Source: Fusarium oxysporum f. sp. lycopersici 4287
Taxonomy: Eukaryota; Ascomycota; Sordariomycetes; Hypocreales; Nectriaceae
DNA: 64,000 nucleotides
Direction of reading: 5' to 3'
Assembly: GCF_000149955.1 (NCBI RefSeq)
Contig: NC_031000.1
Location: forward strand, 1,749,163 to 1,813,162
Part shown: positions 38,922 to 51,048 of the stretch, piece by piece
Layout: each line of letters starts with the position of its first letter
How positions within the stretch are numbered: the stretch's first letter is position 1
The notes under the pieces: generated by a model
What the model saw: the letters and a program-made list of their open reading frames with translations, nothing else
Databases searched by the model: none
What the model was told of the DNA's origin: nothing
Program-made: the position numbers and the translations under genes

Positions 38922-40778
38922 ATGGAAGAGGACGCTTTACCACCATATGAACCAGTCACATGTGCGGAACAAAGAACCGTGGTAAGTTGCACTGATTGCA
39001 TGGTCAGTCTGAAGAGTGGCTTACTGTTATCAGAAGGTTGTTCCTCATCCGGTGCAACAGTATGACCTTTTCCAGCTGCCAAAATACAATAAAACTTGGC
39101 ATGCTCACATCATCCGCTGTGATGAGAAGGGTTCCGAGTTTCCTGCATGGAAGATGCCCTCTGTCTACACTGTTGGGTCACTTCCCGATAGTCATTGTGT
39201 CGTGGTTGTTACCTCTCGCATTCGACAAAAATTCAACGAGATATACAGACAATACATCTTGCGTGAAGTCGAAGCCGGAGACGACGTCTTCCTCGACATT
39301 TTCACGCCAAATAATAAAAATATAGAAAAATACGGCCTAGAGGCAGCGAAAAGGAAGACCCGGTCTGATGTCCTCGGGAGGGCCGTCGAAGGCGTTGCCA
39401 CCACTGGTCTCGCGCTATATCGGTATTACATGAAAATCATCCCCGTCAATTCCGACCGACTGCCACTTGAGTGGGCACTGTTGGGTTATCACCTAGGAGT
39501 AAGTGCATGGTCTGCGGAATGATTTCATTGCTAACACATCACAGGTGTCAGAACCGGAGGTCCGCGATCAGTTTACGTTGTTATCCCTGCTTCTTGAACT
39601 ACATTTCGTGCAAGATCTGAACAGCGACGACGTATCTCAACTCCTTGAGAAGAAAGGACAAGATGGGTGGGAAAAATACTTGGAGATGAGGGCATCCCTG
39701 GCAACTGAAAACATAGTCGAGAATACCGATGAAGAGATGCACGAAATATTACTGGTCCGTGGACTGCTGGAATTTGCTGGTCACCAGGCGCGTGTTCTCT
39801 ATTATCAGCACGACCCAGAAGGGACCCCGCAAGACCAAGAGAGGACCATCACTGACAGTTGTCGCATACTTGGTCGGACCCTTCGTTGTGTTTTCGAGGC
39901 CAAGGACGAAGGCGAGTCCGAAAGGTCAAACAGAATGCATGGGAGAATGCAGATCCCTAGGCCCTTAGGTGCACACGAAGTACGAGAGCGCCTCATCCAG
40001 TCGGGATACTCAAACATCGAAATTTCGGAGTTGTCTGTTAACCTCCCAATTTTCTTGCCAATTGGAATTCCTGTTCCCTACCGTGAGACCTTACCAGCGA
40101 CATTAGTCAATGGGCTCAAGCGGAAAGTAGTGATGGATGCCATCACTGTGATGTAAGATTGCCTTCTCTGCCTTATCAAACTTGACACTAAATAGGAGCA
40201 GTAGCGATACCTATATGCTTCATCTTCCGGCATTGCGGGGGGAAGAGAACCATATAATGATGTTCCTTCTTTATCTTGTCAAGAATGGACTAGAACCAGA
40301 AGTTACCACGGCATGGATGAATTCCACAGAAGGCCAGAGTATATACGACCACACCTTGACAAGAATGCGGGAACAACTACAATCATTGGAGCAATCTATT
40401 TTGTGTCTGAATACCTTGCGCGCTTATCTTTACCTTCTCGACCCACCTGAGCCGGCCATAGAACCTGTCTACGCTTGCTACCTTTGCGACTTTACTTATC
40501 TTCTACACGGCGACACGCAAATCAATCGGAGAAGTGTATTAGAGGTGGTAGCAGGCTCTGCTCAAAAGACGTTGATACGTCTTCCACCTGGCGTTGCCCA
40601 GATTGCTATGCCTATTACCAGGCCACCGCCGGTACACTGGTGTGATGGATTTGTTGACCGGTATTGGCAACATCGGTCAAATGAAGCAATGACGCATGAA
40701 GAAGCTTACCGAAGGACTGTTCTTTCCATTGCAAGTACGTTGCCCTTTTTGATACAGCACGGTAAGATTGTGTCATGA
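38922..40778 (+). CDS. Unrecognised four-exon protein, 571 residues
   Basis: Exons are 38922-38981, 39034-39498, 39545-40152 and 40196-40778. The introns (52, 46 and 43 nt) have GTAAG donors and CAG/TAG acceptors, and all phases match (1716 nt). It starts MEEDALPPYEP. The region EFPAWKMPSVYTVGSLPDSH with VVVVTSRIRQKF looks like a folded alpha/beta segment, and later parts are helical with charged stretches. No domain, signal peptide or membrane helix is recognised. It has no stops or frameshifts, unlike its divergent neighbour. It is likely functional but of unknown role, and its 3' end lies 241 bases before the methyltransferase start on the same strand. Confidence 0.75.
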
Positions 40779-41019
40779 CAGTCCAGCAAACCGCAGGTTT
40801 AATGTAGTGAGAGATTTTTGTATTTCCAATTAGAACCGTACAGTGTGATAGGTAATATCATAGACGCATTATGGTGCCGGGCTTCCTGTATTACCTTCTG
40901 CATAATTAGTAACTCATTTAGTCATTATGGTGCTGTTAAGCAATTAATATAAGTAGAGGTGTATTTCAGTCAAACCGCAGTTTCAGCGTCCTCCTCCAGC
41001 ACAACGCCCTCCTTGATCA

Positions 41020-42065
41020 ATGACCCTTCATATGACTGGAATCAAAGCATATCCTGCAATGCCTCAGAAAGAACAACAAATCACTCCAGAGCTAGTCAGC
41101 TGGCTTGTCGATTTACGACCCGGGCAAGTACAGGATATTGGAGGGGATGTCACAACACAGCACATCCAGGAGGAATTGAAGAACTCCATGTACCTTGGCA
41201 ACTATCTCGGTAAAGAGGTCTGCTATATTGGATCTTCCTGGCCAGGAGGGGGCACATCTTCCCAATCTACTGGGGAAAGAATTATCTTGGGAGAACACGC
41301 CTCTGAGCTGGCTCAACAGCTTTGCCTATTACATGAACTCATCATATTCGACCTTGGCTCTGGGTACACTATAGACTTATATTCTCTACTAAATGGCCAC
41401 ATGATGACTTTGGAAAAGGGACTCTGAAAAGTTACTGCCGATATTTAACGAGCTCGAGAAAGCAGAGAAGGCTTGTCGCTATTTCGCAGTCGATGTCAAC
41501 AGGGCTTCACTTGAAAGCCATGTTCAGCGCTTAAGTAAGCGATATAAACACGTGGACTGCTATGGGCTCCACGGAAGTTTCGAAGACGCAAGGAGAGTAG
41601 CGATGGGTATGCCAGGGAAGAAAGTTGGTATCTCATGCTCCTCCACATTGACCGACTTTGAACCCAAAAAACTTCACCGAATCTTACAAGGTTGGCACGA
41701 GGTGGTGGACCAGCTCATCGTCAGTCAGCATGAGCCGGTGGAGAAGAAGGAGTTGGAAATCTCCTATCACACGACTCAATTCACTGAATTCGTGAGAGGT
41801 GGCTGGGATCAGGCAAACAGGCTTTTAGGGTGGACAGAATTTGACGATGAACGGTGGAAACTTCAGTGCGAAATTACTGATCTGCCTCAGTGTCACATGT
41901 TTCGTTGTACCCCTTCAGCACATGCCAGAACTGAATTCCCCTGGTTTGCATGCTAATAAGTACACAGCGGAGGACTTTCAGCGCATAATCCAGAACTCCG
42001 GATGGAGAGTATCGAAATGCTACCAAGATGGGAAGACCAAGATGTGTGAGCACTATGAGCATTAG
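41020..42065 (+). CDS. EgtD/EasF-type SAM-dependent methyltransferase
   Basis: This family (Methyltransf_33) trimethylates histidine in ergothioneine synthesis (EgtD/Egt1) or N-methylates dimethylallyltryptophan in ergot alkaloid synthesis (EasF). Exons 41020-41363, 41419-41906 and 41968-42065 have consistent phases and give 309 residues. Intron 1 contains a TACTAAAT branch site. Splicing restores the SAM-binding motif DLGSGDSEKLLPIF, followed by YFAVDVNRASLE, LHGSFEDARRVA and GISCSSTLTDFEP, and ends with SEDFQRIIQNSGWRVSKCYQ. The N-terminus has DIGGDVTTQHIQEEL and ILGEHASELAQQL. The protein is a little shorter than EasF (about 340-360). No dmaW or other ergot gene is in the window, so the substrate is unknown. 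Confidence 0.8.
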
Positions 42066-42332
42066 CCAATGATAACTATGAGGCTGACACGCTCTAGCGA
42101 TGTATAATATCATCCCAGCTCAAAAGGCCGACGCTGGGCCTTGCAGGCTGCCCCACCGGCTCAACACGCTTGAGGTCTGTAACCCAATAGAGTAGCTAGT
42201 CGAAGCCATGCGAGTAGGATTCGAACTTCTGAGGCTGAGCAAGCGATGAAAGCAGGAGATACAAGTCAGATGTAGAGCTATGTAAATAAAGTAGGCCCAG
42301 GGCGGTTCAAGCTAAGAACGATGTAGTAGTTT
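42066..42332. other. Short intergenic region
   Basis: Nothing recognised between the convergent methyltransferase and membrane-anchored genes. Confidence 0.5.
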
Positions 42333-42959
42333 CTATAATCCTATCTTCTTACATACCTGCCTGTATATTCTACTTGGTAGTTTGCTAGCCTCAGGGTTAA
42401 TGTGCGACTTTACAATTTGTTGAATATCAGCCCGCATCAACTTCCATTTCTGGCTTTTAACCTCATAGATATTCATCCCGATGTTCTTGAACTCTTTCTG
42501 AACCTTGATTGGCACTCCAACATGAGTAATAATTGCCTCAATGCTAAGCTTCTCTTCCCCGAACTCGTCCCAAACTTCGTTTCTTATTACTTTCGGGTTT
42601 ATGTAGACTTGTACCTTCCCATGGAACAGCTGAATCTTGAATTGAATGCCTTTATCAGCCAGATGAAGGACATCTTTACAGGGGAGAAGGATTCCCCAGT
42701 CTCGTTGTCGTTTATCGGTTGAGAGCCTTTGAGGGGAGACAGCTGAGGCGGGAGAGGTTTCATTGGTTCCCAACGTCTGATTCTTGGAGCTTTGAGCTGG
42801 CACATGGACCGAATGATTGAGGGACCCCTCGTCTGACCCCGGATTATAATAGATGCCTCTTCTCTTAGCGAAATACACCAAACAAAAGATAAAGACAACG
42901 AAAATAGTAACGCCAAGGATGACTGGCAGCACAATATCCAAATGAGCATGAGATCCCAT
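42333..42959 (-). CDS. Unrecognised single-pass membrane protein
   Basis: From ATG 42959 (MGSHAHLDIV) the frame gives 208 residues. One clear membrane helix lies near the N-terminus (IVLPVILGVTIFVVFIFCLV, about residues 9-29), followed by a basic stop-transfer (AKRRG), so the bulk should be cytosolic. Then comes a serine-rich linker and a C-terminal folded-looking domain (GIQFKIQLFHGKVQVYINPK, ADIQQIVKSHINPEA). The open frame continues upstream of this ATG without another ATG, so the true start is probably 42959. No family recognised. Confidence 0.55.
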   Translation of the reverse strand: MGSHAHLDIVLPVILGVTIFVVFIFCLVYFAKRRGIYYNPGSDEGSLNHSVHVPAQSSKNQTLGTNETSPASAVSPQRLSTDKRQRDWGILLPCKDVLHLADKGIQFKIQLFHGKVQVYINPKVIRNEVWDEFGEEKLSIEAIITHVGVPIKVQKEFKNIGMNIYEVKSQKWKLMRADIQQIVKSHINPEASKLPSRIYRQVCKKIGL

Positions 42960-43749
42960 TTTCAGTGTAAGTGAGGTCTGAGTTACGCGGAGTGGTCGAA
43001 GTGTGAATTGTAAGACAAAAGTGACAGGAGAGGCATATACTGTGCGAGGAAGCTGCGTCAACGAACCAGTGTTGGTGCGGCTTGTAAGTAATTTTCTCGC
43101 TGCATCTTGTCGGGTTGCATATCACTTTAAATACTTGGTTTGAGAAACGGTGACGGACAATGAATGGGAAATTGATGATCATTTGGCATCGTAAAAAGCA
43201 ACAACCATGACCCTGTGGTCAATGCAGTGTTAGTGCACACCATGTTCTTCCTACGAGTTGAATCGCTAATCAGTCAGTAAGGGTGAACGTGAGCATCAAC
43301 TCGTTCAGCACAAGCCATCGAACGGGAAAATTTCTGTTGTACCCCAATCATTTGCCTAGAATACATGCTTTTGCGACGAAGAACAATCGCAATGGCCCCT
43401 GGGCACAATTTCACGGGAAGGCTGGAATGCAAGCCAGTATCTAGAGTCGACATGCCACTCAATTCGAGTACACCCCAATGCTATCTAGAATTTCAGATAT
43501 CCGACTTGCGAAGGTGGGTTTGACATGACTGATGTATTGGAGCCTTGGAGATTTTTTCAAGAGCTGGTAAACCGGGTTTTAATGCTTTGACCGGAGTTGG
43601 GTGACAGCGATTAAAGGCTCCCCTGACTTCAAGTCACTGAACAGCTCCCAACTTGGTACAAAATGTTCCCAATCCGTCGCCGTCAACCTGTCTTGGTAGA
43701 TTTCTGAAATGAACCTTCAAAAGAGGGGACAACCCGACTGCTTTGGTCA
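42960..43749. other. Intergenic region
   Basis: No supported gene. Confidence 0.45.
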
Positions 43750-44570
43750 CTACCATCTGAACGCAGTACCAGCATTCGCCATATCGTGTTGTAGCTCTTC
43801 CTTTGGATTCTTCTCGATTTCGAGATCGGCTACCATCTCCTGCGATAGACATATTTCGAAGATCTGGGTCTTATCGTTGTGGACAAATACGTAGCATCCC
43901 TCAGCTCGATTGAAGATGTTGCCATGCCAAGTATCTTGAGTATGGCCGTCAATATGCCCGCCGGTAGGGTAAGGCACCAGTGCAATCTACACAGGTGAGC
44001 GATGCTTAAAGAAGAAAATATCAGAATACAAACTTTTTCTTGACCGGGAGCGACCTTGTGAGTAGCCATTTGACCCTTCTTCTCGTCATCTCGAGAACGA
44101 CCTTCATCCTGGGTAACGTTATAAGTCAATCTAGAACGAAGGTATTCTGTAGAAGTCTGACTGCTGGGTTCGTCATATTTAATCTTGAATACGGCAACGC
44201 AAATGGGTGGATCATCCATAGACCAAATTGCTAGATAGAAATTCCTTGGTTTAAAGGTAAGCACCGATGCAAAGCCCTCAGGTACGTATAGGTTCAATGC
44301 CACGGCGTTTCCATCGATATAAAGAAAGTCTGGCTCAGAATTCGTCTCCGTGCTTTGGCTCGATCCGGTGCAAACAACCATTCCTGGTAAATCTTAGCAA
44401 ACAAACTTAGATTTGGGCCCATAACTCATACTTTCACCCTTTCGAATCACTTCCTTTCCATAGTTGACATGAAGTGGGCCAAATGTCTTGCCTCTTTCAA
44501 AGGTGCCGCCCTCACCAAATATTTCTGGCATCATTCTCTGGCCATCAGGAAGGAGAAGTAGAGTTTCCAT
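43750..44570 (-). CDS. Unrecognised three-exon protein
   Basis: Exons are 44570-44432, 44383-44034 and 43986-43750, separated by 48- and 47-nt introns with GTATGA and GTTTGT donors and CAG/TAG acceptors. The sum, 726 nt, is in phase (241 residues). It starts METLLLLPDGQRMMPEIFGE. The middle has beta-rich hydrophobic stretches (VALNLYVPEGFASVLTF, RNFYLAIWSMDDPPICVAVF), and the end has GCYVFVHNDKTQIFEICLS followed by an acidic/basic tail. No domain, signal peptide or membrane helix is recognised. Intact splice sites and frame make it a likely expressed gene of unknown function. Confidence 0.65.
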
Positions 44571-46520
44571 TTTTGGCAGTTACTCGAGACCTGGTGATCC
44601 AGGAGTAAGACAAACGGTGATATGTTCTGAAGTCAGAATAAGGAATCTACAATCTACCAACGGCTTCAGCGGTATTTATATCCACTCTCACATGGAATTG
44701 ATAAGTGACCCGGAATCACTACGTCAGCCAGGCATCTATGCTAACTATTTATACAGCAGTGCGACACGTCCTTCATTAGGGTTAGGCTGCGACTCGATAC
44801 GGAAAAGGAATCTCAAATCTACAAGCGGTCAGCCTCAATGATACGGCCAACCCCATTGTGATTAAAATATTCTATCACACCGCTCCTTTCAAAGATTATG
44901 CATTGCAAGGTAGAGAAAAAACGCCGTGCCAACTCCTTGTCGTTCTGAGTATATCTCACATTATTTCATTGGTTTGACTACCTGGTGTGACTTGAGTATA
45001 CCCCGAAGGTATTCATAAAGGCCATCGTACTTTTTGTCACGCTTGAGACAGCTGCTGCTTCGTCCAAACAGGGTGTGGTACCACTGTCCACAACATTCAA
45101 GTGCTCATGGGAGTACATAAGCCCGCATCAAGATATGTTTGGACTGCAAGTGTTGTGAACGGATCTCTAAATTGATCCGAAATCAAGATCTGCAGCTTTC
45201 GGCTGGGGACCAGACTCTTTATCGAATCGAAGTTTGCCTCCAGAGCCATTCTATTGGGAAAATTCTATGGAGCCTGTCCATCTGCTGTACAAAGCCGTAT
45301 TGCCAGTCTGAGCTTGGACCTTGGGCCCGTCAGATGTAGTGACTGTCGAGGGTCATTGTGTGGAACACGCGGCTAACCTGACGATTATTCACATATAAGG
45401 CGCTTGTACGATGCTTGTACAGACATGGAAGTTTCCAACAGGGATCCAAGTCTTGCAAATGGGCCTGTAAAGATAGTCGCAGCTCAGAATCTGGCCTCAA
45501 AGTTTACCAAAGTGTCTGACCGCAGTACCCGCTGGTTCAGGTCGCACCACTCTGAAGTTTACAATTGTCATGTACCCCTGGATGACGGGGCTCAATCCTT
45601 CTGTGATGTTTCTAACCCCCTCATCCGAACAAGTGCGTAGATTTCAGCCGTACGCAACCCTGATAGAGTCTGGCCTTCATTATTTAGAAGAACATGTTGA
45701 CCGGCATGACTCGGAGTCTGTGTACATGGTTGTCTTTGATGCAGCGCGTACTCCGAAGGGCTGCTGTTGGACACCCCACCGTGCCATAAGCTTCACCTGA
45801 ATCGAAGAACCTAGCGGCAGAATCCGTGCCCGTGCGGACAGTCGTTAGTTATTGTCCAGCCTCCCGTTTGTAACTGAGAGGTCGTGATGTACGCGTTGGT
45901 GACAGTGTGGTCACTTCAGCCCCCAGCAAAGGGTACCAGGATTATCAGGGTACATTCTTATACATGGGGCCTGCAGATTCTCACGGCAGCTCAATTCCAC
46001 CAGCCTTATCATTCGGGCGTGCGCGCACGTCACAGCGATATGCAGCCATACCCACAAGGTTCGGCCGCTTGACTACTCAACGACGGCTCCATTTCTGCTG
46101 GCCAAGAGTCGGTGGCGTTTCAGGGGCATTCTAACTGTCAGTTCACCAACTCATCGTCTCTCTACTTTCAGTGCCACTTTCAAGCATTAGCTAACCCTAG
46201 CTGCTTGGAGAAGAAACTATTGGTGACAACTCCTGACACAGAAACGAGTGCACCCTTGACATCAACCAACACAACCTTCACGCAACTTGGCCATTGAAAA
46301 TTCAAACATGGTTAGATATTGCTGGCTATTAAACAAGGCGTTGTGACTCGGCGTTTATCTTTCTTATCTACTAGTATCATTTCATTGATATAAACTTTCA
46401 CCCACAGCGATTCCACATATAAAGGGCATTAGAGCTTCCACTAAGGTAGAGGTAACAATCTTCTTTTTAAATCATTCTGGCTTCTAATAACTCTCGAGTT
46501 CCCATTCTTTGTATAGGACA
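44571..46520. other. Gene-free region of about 1.9 kb
   Basis: Only short chance-like frames are seen. No recognised relic. Confidence 0.45.
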
Positions 46521-46949
46521 ATGACGCAAGAGAGACTGCCCAAAGACAAACTTCCCCAAAAAATTCAAGAAGCGCTTGGTCGCTTTGAACGCGATAATAA
46601 GAAAGTTGGGTATGCTTGCGTAAGACCTAGCCAGCCTTTTTGCCCACCAGTGTCATTCGCTAATTATAATAAGTCTATGCATGAACATATTGTGAACCGC
46701 GAGCCTGGTTCCTACTGTAAATGGTGTACGGGAATTGTCACTGAAACACCAGTTCAGGCACATAGGGAGTTATATTGTGGTAACACTTTTTCGGAATATG
46801 ACTGGGAGACCATAAATGAAGATGGTATATGGGTTGAAGGAAAAGGAGAAGATGAGGGATGGAAAATATACTCCAAGCGTACGTGGCTCATTTTGGATGG
46901 TAAAGGGTTATATACTCGCAAAGAGATCAAAAGGATGTTTCGACACTAG
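46521..46949 (+). CDS. Small protein with a possible CCHC zinc site
   Basis: A single-exon frame of 142 codons from ATG 46521 (MTQERLPKDK). The centre has CKWC, then 12 residues later HRELYC, giving CX2C...HX4C, a plausible single zinc-binding site. The C-terminal part is acidic (GIWVEGKGEDEG) and then basic with tryptophans (WKIYSKRTWLILDG, KEIKRMFRH). No known family matches. A short A+T-rich leader precedes it. The cysteine pattern and codon continuity support a real gene, but it is short and unconfirmed. Confidence 0.45.
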   Translation: MTQERLPKDKLPQKIQEALGRFERDNKKVGYACVRPSQPFCPPVSFANYNKSMHEHIVNREPGSYCKWCTGIVTETPVQAHRELYCGNTFSEYDWETINEDGIWVEGKGEDEGWKIYSKRTWLILDGKGLYTRKEIKRMFRH

Positions 46950-48806
46950 CTCGAATTATCACGTGTGTAGCAGGCAATTGAGGCTTCCGGGATGTCCACT
47001 TCCACGTACAACACAGGACCTTTCGCTTAGAACTATCCTTATAATATTCTAGGTACCGACTATCACCCTCCAGGCTTCATGTGCAATACTACGCAAACGG
47101 AAATTGCACTGTTAAGCTCGAGGGCCTTGCTGGCTTTCCGAGCCCTTTGATTCTTTCCTATCCTGGCGTGAGGGCGATTTTAATATACCACCGAGCCTGA
47201 TACGTACGAGTCGAGCGGCTAAAAGGGATGAACGTCAAACTTTATCGAGCCGCATTCAACACCCGCTATGTTCCCACATCACGGATGTCCTGGCTGTCTC
47301 TTTACAAACCTTTTGAAAACCGGTTTAGCTCCGATGGCCAAGGACAGTTCGCTGTTTTCCCCTGGCATCCCTTGACAGATATTATCTGCTCACCCTGGTA
47401 ACATAGAGTAACTCAAAGCTCCGTGGCTCTGATTCACTTGCCGGTACATGATATCAAGGGAAAGGTGACAGCAAGTCCTTTGAGCCGGTTTAATCCTTCT
47501 GACAATGTGAAATGCTCCCGGCTTTACACTATTTGCTGTATCACCTGATTAATATTCCAAACACAGTTGTTCCGCCTGGCTTGAACAATAAATTATGCCC
47601 TGTCCCAGGCTCGTGCGGCTCATGAAGAGAAATGGCACTTCAGAAACTGATTTTGATTGAGGCCTTCGACTCATCGGTCGTCCGCGCCGACATACCACAA
47701 TCAGGGCTTTAGCAGACTCTATTAAAAGATCCCCCAATTATCAACGGATCGATTTCCAACAAGCAAGTGCTAGAGGAGTCGAATGACTGGCTTCTTAGGA
47801 TCTTGGCGATATGTAATTTAAGCATTACAGGCTTCAACTTTCACATGTGATATTTCGGAACCTTGTAAATGCCAACAGCGAATCTTTTTGCTTGCCAATC
47901 CTTCACCACGGAGTACCCGAAGTCTCCCAGGGGAACAGATATATTTAGATCCCCAGAAATTCCTATCTTGATGTTCGGGAATGCCGGTCGTTCCCCGCGC
48001 AACACCCTATCATTCACCCCGCAGTGAACTCGTCACCCGGTTTCTACTTGCAACCTCCACATCTTTTGGTCTGAGCGCTGAATTCTCACTTTTATCGCCT
48101 AAAGTAAGTCACTGTGTTTCATGGTGTCTTTGCCATGGTCTGGGCTACATGGTTCGTGCTACAGGTGTCGCCGTCCAGAAGCACCTACCAATAGTGCAGT
48201 ACTTACCCCCTCTGTCCAAGCTCAAGGGACAGCCTCCCTAATCTTGACTCAGTATTCCTGTTTTGGCAGCTGTACCAGACCTTCTGATTAGCAGACCCGC
48301 CCCATGCCTAAATGTGCCAGCAGCACGGTGCCAGTACCTTGGAGTGTTTCTGTGCGAACATTAACTTGACCTGGACCTAGGCGCAATTTTCAGTGTGACA
48401 TATAAGCTTTACAAGGGTAGTCTGTGAGTGTGGCGTGGTGAGTCATGTTCTGATTGCAATGTCTCGACCATGGAGTGTGACCTTTTTTTCCGTTGGTCGC
48501 GCATCGTCTCTGTTGGTTGGCAGCGACCCCGCCGTCAGTACGAAGGTAACAGTGGCTGGCGGAGAGCAGCCACCAACACTTTGACGAGAACCTTTGAATT
48601 CTAATGAGGTTTTGATTGGCATTGGACGTTCCGTGCACCATATCCACCAACAACGTTCAAACCCACCAACACTGATGGAGAAGGCAATAGGTCTTGGTTT
48701 CATGATGAATTAGGCATAAGCCCCTTTTTAATTTAGTCACCTCCTATCTAATCAGGCTGCTTAAATTTAAGTGTAGCCCTCGGGAATTGAAAAAAACGCT
48801 TTCAAC
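46950..48806. other. Gene-free region of about 1.9 kb
   Basis: No supported gene or element. Confidence 0.45.
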
Positions 48807-49757
48807 GTGGAGAGTCAACTTTTCGATATACTCCTTGTTCAACCTCTTCCCTTACAAGATTTTCTCAATCATAACTACCCAATCATCTTATCGTCAACAA
48901 TCCGCTTGCTCGCAGATATGTTTGCGAAAGATCCAGAGGCGGCTTCGCGCCGACATTACCAAATCCATAACACTATTAAGAGGTGGAAGACTTGCGATGC
49001 GAGAGTTGACCTTTCACCGCCGCCGGAATTTACCTATCTTCAAACTACATTTCAGAATATACTGTTCGAACGCAAAGTGAAACCCTTGGACATCCCCGGA
49101 TATGTTAAGATGCTCCAGAACGCAGAAGAACGACGGGCAGCTACTGCTTGTGCAGATATATTCGAGAAGATGGATAAAGAGCTCTTTTTCGGATTGTGTC
49201 AAGACCTTGGCCCTCGCCTTTGCCAAAAGTGGTTCAACGAATTGCAAGTCATCAATCAACTCCCAGAAGACACCACGCCGTCAAGTAATGACACCCAATT
49301 GAGTTCTGAACAGACCGCCGACGGTCTCCATTGTATTAGAGAGTCTCCTGCACCACAATATGGAGAAAAGGAGCCGTGGAAGACATTCACTCATACATTT
49401 GTCTGCAATCCTTCGACTGCTGAAGATGAATCTTCCCAGGTAGCACAGCTCATCAGTTCTCAACCAGACGAGATTGAATATACTGATGAATTGGACTGTG
49501 AACCACGTACGTCGCGTGTCCACCCCCACACAAAAGGACAAGAAGACGGCACTCAACGATCAAACAAGCGTCGTTGCATGCGAAAACCCCGAGACACGCA
49601 AGTTGAACCTGATGATCAGTATTCTTCCGACCAATCAAACGACACAGCGCCATTCACCGACGACGATTCAGAAGCGTGCACCGAGTTCTGTGGCGACAAG
49701 AATATCGAGAACGACTTCCATGGGGTTAGCAAAGACCAGGTACATCAATCCACCTAG
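48807..49757 (+). CDS. Unrecognised protein, start uncertain
   Basis: A long frame ending at TAG 49755-49757. The first in-frame ATG is at 48918 (MFAKDPEAAS, 279 residues), but coding-like sequence (SQLFDILLVQPLPLQDFLNH) extends upstream to at least 48807. The true start is therefore probably in an upstream exon or at a lost ATG. The first half is helical (LQTTFQNILFERKVKPLDIP, ACADIFEKMDKELFFGLCQ). The second half is disordered and acidic with a basic patch (SNKRRCMRKPR) that could be a nuclear localisation signal. The function is unknown. Confidence 0.5.
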   Translation: MESQLFDILLVQPLPLQDFLNHNYPIILSSTIRLLADMFAKDPEAASRRHYQIHNTIKRWKTCDARVDLSPPPEFTYLQTTFQNILFERKVKPLDIPGYVKMLQNAEERRAATACADIFEKMDKELFFGLCQDLGPRLCQKWFNELQVINQLPEDTTPSSNDTQLSSEQTADGLHCIRESPAPQYGEKEPWKTFTHTFVCNPSTAEDESSQVAQLISSQPDEIEYTDELDCEPRTSRVHPHTKGQEDGTQRSNKRRCMRKPRDTQVEPDDQYSSDQSNDTAPFTDDDSEACTEFCGDKNIENDFHGVSKDQVHQST

Positions 49758-51048
49758 CAAACTTCATATCGGCTCTTCGAATTTGCAAATTGTCACTCTG
49801 TTATCGAAGGATTCAACCTTGGTCACTCTTTTTTTCTTCTCTTTCTTTTCACGCTAAGTTCTCTGTGCTGATTTAATCTCTCAGTCACAAGTCTCAACTG
49901 CAAATAACACGTCCGGGGGGTTCAGGAAATGGGGACTGATGCTGAATTGGAGGGGGTAAATGGAGGAGGAAAAGGATAGGGGACTGAAGCTCGACTTATT
50001 TGTACATGGACGCGGAGGGAAACGGGATATTATTTCGGTCGCTGTAATCCTATTAATAGTCAAGATGTGCGGAATATGCTTGAAGCTCTTTTAATTAGTA
50101 CTGTGATGTCACACTTTGCATGGATCTTATGGGTGTTGGTAATTTGAGATGATGTTCAGGTAACATTTACTACATTCTGAAGCCCAATGTCTGTGATTGA
50201 AGCTACCTTTCTCTGTCAGCTTGTCCATTATAATGGCCCTTTCCTCTACAAGAAACTAAATGTCGCTCAATTGATTGTATCGCTGGTTCTGCAGTAATAG
50301 CCTCCGCTCCCGCTGTCATTCAACTCTCCTATAACGTCGTCAGCCACATGCACCGTTAATACAAGAAAATCTGGTTTGCCCGCTGCAAGTGATGTGCGAT
50401 TTTCACAGTCGGTGCAGAGTATTGGTATTTCATTAGTAATAGATATGCACGCCCTTACTTCGCAAAGCTCTTTCAGTTCTTTTAAGGCAGTGCACCTTGT
50501 GAAATGTAACAATATCGATGCCGCATTCGTTGAAATTCGCAACGTAAAAGCAACACATTAGTGCTGATAAGTATCAATAAGAACAGGTTTAAATTCGTTA
50601 CTACTTTGCTATAAATATTGAATTTACTGGAAATGACTCAACGACGACGTGGTGTGAAAGGAATATTCTTCTGTGTAATGGGTTATTTTGCTTACAAGGT
50701 CTTATAGGTTGTGACTTGTCTAATGTTACAAAAGGACGAATCGCCGTGTAACAGTTCACTAGTCCGTTTTGGGTGTTTAATCCTGCAGTGGTTTGAAGAA
50801 CCGATCTTGAAATGTAACAATTGACCATACCGCATTTTCCTAGCATAACAGTCATATCAACAGGCTTTGTTACCGCTGGTACATGTTGTCACCTATTCGT
50901 CTGTTGGTAACGTGATGCCGGTCGAATGGAACGACTCTTGTTCTATTCGAACTCCCCAAAGCCAGTGTTGGTGCGAATGTTAGAGGTATTGCACATGATC
51001 AGAATGTTAATATTTACAGTGATATTCTGTGGTTGATAGATTAATTCT
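49758..51048. other. Intergenic region
   Basis: No supported gene. The minus-strand frames near 50267-50542 and 50601-50855 have no start context or motif. Confidence 0.45.

Noticed and set aside
42205..42235. tRNA T-arm-like sequence (GGATTCGAAC) on the minus strand
   Set aside because: The stem bases do not pair and no anticodon or acceptor arm is found.
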